Made by a program: the position numbers and the translations under genes. Under the pieces are notes generated by a model that was not told the origin of the DNA, did not search any database, and saw nothing but the letters and a program-made list of their open reading frames with translations. Below are positions 58,698-64,000 of a DNA stretch of 64,000 nt, piece after piece. Source of the DNA: Abelmoschus esculentus (Eukaryota > Streptophyta > Magnoliopsida > Malvales > Malvaceae). The stretch is from contig JAUCBN010000020.1 in assembly GCA_035048815.1 (NCBI GenBank), forward strand, positions 4,905,501 to 4,969,500, given 5' to 3'. The first letter of the stretch is position 1. Each line of letters starts with the position of its first letter.

Positions 58698-59784
58698 TGT
58701 CACTAAATATTCTTTTTATGAGTCTGGAAAACATATTTACATGTTGTTTTGAAAAAGAATGTCTTCCGAACGGGAGATTTCGATTTAAAAATGATTTTTT
58801 TAGAAAATTAGAGTCGCCACTGGCCTTTTAGGTAGACCGGAAACCGTAAAACCAGAGATTTGAAAACTTGGGGTTCGAGAATCGATTATGGATAGAGAAG
58901 GATTAGCACACCCACACCTCTCCAAATTGGTATTTTATTTAATTATCGCTTTATTAATATTAATTTTTGGGGGGCTAAAGTGATGATCAATTTAAAATTT
59001 AATTAAATGTGCACATTTATTTTAAAACACCTATACCCGAAGGTAAGCGTCCAAACCACCACCACTACATTGGAGTTAGCTTCGCTTACGACCGAATTTA
59101 CGGGCCCGCATTGAACAAATTAAATAGTCATTATGCAATTCTTAATTAAAAAATAAATTACATACAATACGATAATTAAAAACATAAATAAATACGTACA
59201 TACATAATAAATTGAAACTAATCTAAAACATAAATTAAAAACATACATAAATACAAAAACATAAAATATTAATCTAATACATTAATTAATACTAATCTAG
59301 AAATATAAATATTAAAAAAATAAAACATAAATTAAAACATACCAACTAAATAAACAATACTTCATTAAAATCATACAAACTGCAACCTAAATAAAAAAGA
59401 GAAAAATATACCTAAGGATTCGAACGGCTAACCTCGAGTGATCCTCACTGAGATTTATCACGACCCCCCCAAAATATTTAACTAGATCGAATCTAAAATA
59501 AGACCTCCGATAGAACCACTAAAAATTTAGGGAGAAACTAGGCTCTCAAATTAAAATCATAGAGTACTATTCTCACCCAAATTGGTTCCCTTCTAAAAGT
59601 TTCCCCTCCCTTCCTTTTATAGGCAATGAGAGAGGAAAGCTATGTTCCCCCAATGTGGTATTCCAATCCCACGTCAACTTTTTTTTTTCTTTTTTCAATT
59701 TTCTTCTCTTTTTCTTTTTTTTACTAATAATACTATTATTATAACAATACTAAAAATACTAAAATCCGATAAAAATAAGTGACA
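58698..59784 (-). repeat. 5' LTR of Tat/Ogre-like element (right copy)
   Basis: About 1.09 kb aligned with 43808-44917. Just outside, ACCAAGTGTCACTAAATATTC is duplicated (58659 and 58693), so the LTR edge may instead be 58664. Ends AAAATAAGTGACA. Confidence 0.75.
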
Positions 59785-59814
59785 TGAGTTTGTTTATTGT
59801 TATTGTTTTGAGGG

Positions 59815-60215
59815 AATTTGGTGGGACTTCAAATTTCTTGAAGGGCAAGGCTACTGACGGAGAAATAAAACGATCAACCCTCTTTAAGCTCCACCAATTC
59901 CCTAAAGGGCTTTTCAGATTACATACCTCTAGGTTTGTAATACAAAAATTGATCCAAAATTCTATATATTTCCTCTATGATTCAACTAATGCATCTGCTG
60001 TGATGCAGAGTATGGGCTTGGAGGGAATCCATCAACAACAAGGGATGTTTACAGCTTTGGATTGATGTTGCAGGAGTTATTTATCGGAAAGGTCCAACAC
60101 ACGATTTTATCTTTTGGGACAATTTTATCACTGCCATGAGCGAGTTGGAAACGATCGGTTTCTTCCTTCGTGCGATGATAATTATCTCGTCTATCGTAGA
60201 AATATGTGATACAAA
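59815..60215 (+). pseudogene. LRR receptor-kinase fragment (right, plus), more degraded
   Basis: The plus strand repeats the left fragment: CAAGGCTACTGACGGAGAAAT (left: CAAGGCTATTGATGGAGAAAT), ATGCAGAGTATGGGCTTGGA, then the region of DVYSFGVMLLEL with an in-frame TGA at 60063. The DFG triplet is lost. It lies in inverted orientation to 43030-43395. Confidence 0.68.
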
Positions 60216-60540
60216 GTTGCTTTACTAACGTTGAAGGAGGGAATGTACATTTGGCATTGGAGGAAGAACTAAATTGATAGATTATTAAAATTATGTGTGT
60301 TAATTTTAAAAATTAGTGTCAAATAAAAAAAATTGTAGAATTTGAGGGTTAATTATATAATTATATCAATTTATATTAACTGCCACATCATCAACCGTTA
60401 ATTTTTTAATCAAACTGGACTAATTTATTATAATTTTTAAGCCATGAGACCAATTTTTATCTTATGACAGTCCAAGGATATAAAAGATAATTAGACCATA
60501 ATCATGTGACTATTTATGTAATTTACTATTATTTTTTTTA
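59815..60540 (+). repeat. Right arm of a large inverted repeat
   Basis: Reverse match to 42713-43395 across kinase fragment and downstream flank. The two arms enclose 16.4 kb of nested elements. Confidence 0.75.
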
Positions 60541-60665
60541 GTTTTTGCAGCTACGACAAAAATGATCATTTAAATGAATAACATCGATAAAATAAGTCTT
60601 GCAGTAAGATTGAATATGAATTCCCTCTCTAATTATTGCTAATCTATTATGGTAGGTTGGATGTG
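60541..60665. other. Short spacer with target site of the solo LTR
   Basis: Ends with ATGTG at 60661-60665, the left target duplication of the following LTR. Confidence 0.5.
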
Positions 60666-63600
60666 TGTAGCGACTTTTTTTTTTTAAATAAAAAATAAAA
60701 AATAATAAGTGTGAATGAAAAAGAGGTAGGTGAAAAATGGGTATAAGAAAAAAGGGTTCACTAGTGAAAACCTCGGAAAAATTAAAAATTAGGTCATGAA
60801 AATTAGAATTGGGAATTTAAACTTAAAATTTGGAAATTTGTAAAATTAGGTTTAGGGATTTGAAAAATAATTGAGAATTTTGAAATTGAAAATTAGGGAA
60901 TTATGGTTTAAAATTGAAATTGAAATTAGGGTTTGAAAACACCTAAAAGTAATTAAAAAATGGGGGAAAAGATTAAAAAATATGGGTTGGAGTCGCCACC
61001 GATCACTTTGGTAGACCGGACACCGTAAAAACCAGAGATTCGTTAAAAATAGGGTCGAGAGTCGGTTACGATTAAAAACGGGTTAGCGTTTAAAACCGCC
61101 CAAAAATTGACACCTTTATCAAAATAACCGCTTAATTAATTTTGAATTTTCCGGATTTAAGTGGCATTTAAATTAAAGTTTGTTTAAATATTCGAATTCA
61201 ATTTTATTTTCACCGTGTCTTTACTCAAAGGTAAATGCATACACCGCCACCACTATGTTTGGTGTCGGGCCCATTACGATCGAACAAAGACGTATTTAAT
61301 TAAGCTCATTAATTAACAAGGTGTGACGTGGCTTAGATGAAAAAAAGCAAAATGAAACAAATATATAAACAAAATACATAAAAACAATACACTTAAATAA
61401 GGATATAGAAAACATAATATGAGCAAAATAAATAATAAATGAAAGACATAAGTAAAAACATGGCACATACAAATATACCGAAAATATGACGAAAATAATG
61501 CAACATGTCATAAGAGCATTAAAAAAAGCTATGCACAAACTAGATATTTACATCATGGCAAATGAAATGAATGAATAAATAAATAAGTAATGCATGATAA
61601 AAATAAAATATGTACAAAAGAAAATGAGCATGAGCATAAATAAAAAACATAAATAACACATGCATGACATAATAAATACAAATGTAACAAATATGTACAA
61701 AAGTAAACATAAATGTATTTACATCAAGGCATATAATATAAAAACATAATAAAACACACAAAGTAAAAACATGAATAAAATGCATGGAACAAATAAATAC
61801 AAATATGTGAGTAACAAAATAAAATAAATATGTAGTAAAATATAAATAAATGAAAAAAATAAGCATAAATGACATATAAAATAAATGAGCAAACAAATAA
61901 AAAGAAACAAATATTAAATTAAATAAAAAAGTCAAAACAAGATAAAATAGCCACTGGAAATGGCCAAAATGTAAAGATTTGAAAACTTTTAGGCCCTCAA
62001 AATGCCATTTTTCAATGAGGAATGCCTGCGGGAGATATTTATGAAAAACGGAGGGGCCAAAAAAAAATTAAACCTTTATTAAAAGCGATTATGGTCTGAA
62101 ATAGGATTAGATTGTAAAGCGATTCAAAAAGCGGGGGACTGAGGGGCTAATAATAAAAACACGGAATGATTTATGATGCAATTTTCCCATTTTTAAAATA
62201 CCCCCTGAGTATAAAACACAAATAAAACCGATTTCCTTCATTTGTTTCTTAAAACCAAAAATCACCCCTCTAAAATTCTCTCATTTTATTCATCTTCATG
62301 CCCAGAAAAAGTATCAACACTTTGAGTGTTCTTGAGCCAAACCCAGAAATCACGGTGGCCGGCGAGTTTTAAGAAACCTTCGAAACTCCTTTTTTCACTT
62401 CTTTCAACACCAAAACACGGTTTGAAAACTCATTTCCACAAGAACGAGCAAAAAGGACTTTTCTTTCGAAGGAAACCGAAAAGGAAAAAGGGAAAAAAGA
62501 ACAACTCCTCTCCTCCTTTTGTATGTCTCACCCTGATAACCCGAAGGCTCGTGGGTTTATCGCCGGCGAGAGAGGATGAAGAGGGAGACCAAGACCTGAC
62601 TTAAATCGGTAAGACCACAAAACCTAATCCCCTACTTTCGTTTCTTGTATGCGAAAAGAAAACAAGAGGTTATTACCTCAGAAAATATTTGCTCTACTAT
62701 TGATTCGGAAAAGAGGGAATCGGGGGGTCCCGTTTCAAAGTTTGGTTTCGGTTTAAATAGCCGAATGAAAATACATGAAATTGAAAAAGGGAGAAATCTC
62801 CTAATTTTCCTATTGGTTCTGCTTTAGAATTTTTGTTGTATTCGCCTCTGAAATTGGCTGTTAACATCCGTTTTTGTTGTGGTAGCCTCTAAGAATTTTT
62901 TTTGATTCATGCCTGATATTCTGCTCTGTGAATACTGGAATTGGTGGCCGATTATTCTCTGGAAATTTGCTAAAATTGTTTGTAATTATTGGCCATTTTT
63001 GTTGTACGATCTGACATCTCTTTTGGTTGTTTGCGCATGTATTAATCGCCGGAGAAACGAGGGGATCACCAGAGTAATTACCGGCGAAGGAAAGCGAAAG
63101 GCTATCGAGCAGTTGAAACGTCAGGAGCGTGCGTTGCACTCGCGCGTGGAGACATGGCAAATCCAACCGGTTCTCTTCCTTGTATCTGGACCGTTGGATC
63201 AAGATTAGATCCAACGGCTAGATGTTGGCTGCGCATGAAAAGAAGAAACAATTAGGGTTTCTTTAATCAGATTTGGGCTAAGTGTAATGGCCCATGTAAT
63301 TAATTTTGGGTTGGTAGTAATTAATAAATTCGGGCTTTGTATATTTATTATTATTGGACTGTTTTATTTATTTCAGATTGGGTTTTGTATTTATAATGGG
63401 CTGTAATAAAATTATTTGGGTCTTTGTTATTAAAATAAAGATTGAGCTTATTTTATTTTAATGTCTAATAATAATATAATAATAATAATAAAAAGGATAA
63501 TAATGAAATGGGAATAAAATATGTTATAATATTTTTGGATTTTAATTTAAATAAAGGAAACAATATAAACAAAAACAATATAATTAAAACTGATTTTGTT

Positions 63601-63673
63601 TTTAAAAAATAAGTTCATTATTCGATTGCAATTAAAAGTTGAGTTTTCACCCCGAATAAAATTAGTGATTACA
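60666..63673 (-). mobile_element. Solo LTR, about 3.0 kb, Tat/Ogre-like
   Basis: The plus strand starts TGTAGCGACTTTT and ends ATTAGTGATTACA, giving TG...CA on the minus strand. It is flanked by ATGTG (60661-60665) and ATGCG (63674-63678), a 5-bp duplication with one transition. Part of it (60985-61290: GTCGCCACCGATC, GGTAGACCGG, GGGTCGAGAGTCGGTTACG, CCGCCACCACTATG) matches the LTRs at 43808 and 58698, so families are related. Frames in 61296-61935 are artefacts of an AAATA-rich stretch. No internal coding region follows, so it is a solo LTR. Confidence 0.75.
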
Positions 63674-64000
63674 ATGCGTATTTAAAAATTATTTTATAAT
63701 AATAATTTTAAATTTTATTAGATTCTATTATTTATATCATACTTAATATGCGAGAGCTAAAACAATGCGCTCTAGTCAAAAAGTCAAAGTTGTTTTATTA
63801 GTATGGAATTTCAGTTGACTTGCATTGAATTTTTGAATGTGATATGGATAGTTATGGATTTACATGTATTCTTCAAAAATATTCTTTTGTCTCTTAGCTT
63901 TCTAATGTTAGAATTAAAATATATTCAATACGAATATAAACCCAAGATTTATATATATGTTAAATCATAAAGAACGATAAAATAAATAAACTGAATGCGG
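63674..64000. other. AT-rich flank at window end
   Basis: No gene or clear repeat seen. Confidence 0.4.

Larger units (their letters stand above)
43808..59784 (-). mobile_element. Tat/Ogre-like large non-coding LTR element, split by copy D
   Basis: Two direct LTRs of about 1.1 kb (43808-44917 and 58698-59784) bracket an interior of 44918-45717 plus 53946-58617. A primer site of tRNA-Arg type lies at 58618-58635 next to the right LTR, so the element reads right to left. AAGTAAAGAGGGACAAC (minus strand) before the left LTR is a plausible polypurine tract. I found no gag, protease or pol in about 5.4 kb of interior, so it fits a LARD (large retrotransposon derivative). tRNA-Arg priming is typical of Ogre/Tat elements (family knowledge). 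No matching TSD was seen, so ends may be altered. Confidence 0.72.

Noticed and set aside
61296..61935. Open frames on the minus strand rich in Phe, Ile, Tyr and Val, looking like membrane proteins
   Set aside because: They come from an (ACAAAATA)-like AT-rich stretch inside the solo LTR; no family match and no codon bias.
62861..63214. Overlapping frames on both strands as a small host gene
   Set aside because: Lies within the solo LTR, no family resemblance, both strands equally open.

Overview
The window is plant nuclear DNA from a eudicot. It holds a few fragments of the host gene space inside deeply nested, mostly decayed transposable elements. The evidence is AT-rich spacers, spliced genes with plant relatives, tRNA-primed LTR retrotransposons, hAT and Mutator-like elements, and a ribosomal-protein promoter with telo-box and TGGGCC motifs. 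A Malvaceae (cotton-like) source is only a weak guess from the style of the repeats.

Layout. 1-15120: three copies (A minus, B plus, C plus) of a gypsy/Athila-like family. It has a tRNA-Asp primer site, a fused gag-protease frame, and a separate ORF2 resembling the plant 'putative transposon protein' domain. No reverse transcriptase, RNase H or integrase is present. 15121-15838: a foldback element that truncates copy C. 16908-25595 (minus): an AMSH-like JAMM deubiquitinase pseudogene whose exons survive around an intronic hAT MITE and a Ty1/copia element with an exact TSD; a truncated Athila-like LTR breaks its upstream end. 26755-30505: a hairpin, an AT-rich minisatellite and a 2.2 kb solo LTR with TSD. 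31702-34575: a broken hAT transposase. 35714-37625 (minus): the only clearly intact host gene, ribosomal protein eS7 (191 aa, five coding exons plus a 5' UTR intron). 37845-39493: a Mutator-like long-TIR element with a perfect 9-bp TSD that carries a captured LEA-2 exon. 40862-42545: a second long-TIR element with internal tandem repeats.

42713-60540: two inverted receptor-kinase fragments flank a non-coding Tat/Ogre-like LTR element (43808-59784, tRNA-Arg primer site, minus). That element is itself split by a complete, fairly young Athila-like copy D (45718-53945, LTRs about 97% identical by eye). 60666-63673: a 3 kb solo LTR related to the Tat/Ogre-like element.

The most interesting system is the non-autonomous gag-pro + ORF2 family. 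Four or more insertions lie in this one window, so it must have been mobilised by pol supplied in trans. Its coding frames are interrupted mainly by CAG-to-TAG and TGG-to-TGA type changes, which fits methylation-driven decay. No RNA genes, CRISPR arrays or prokaryote-type operons were seen.
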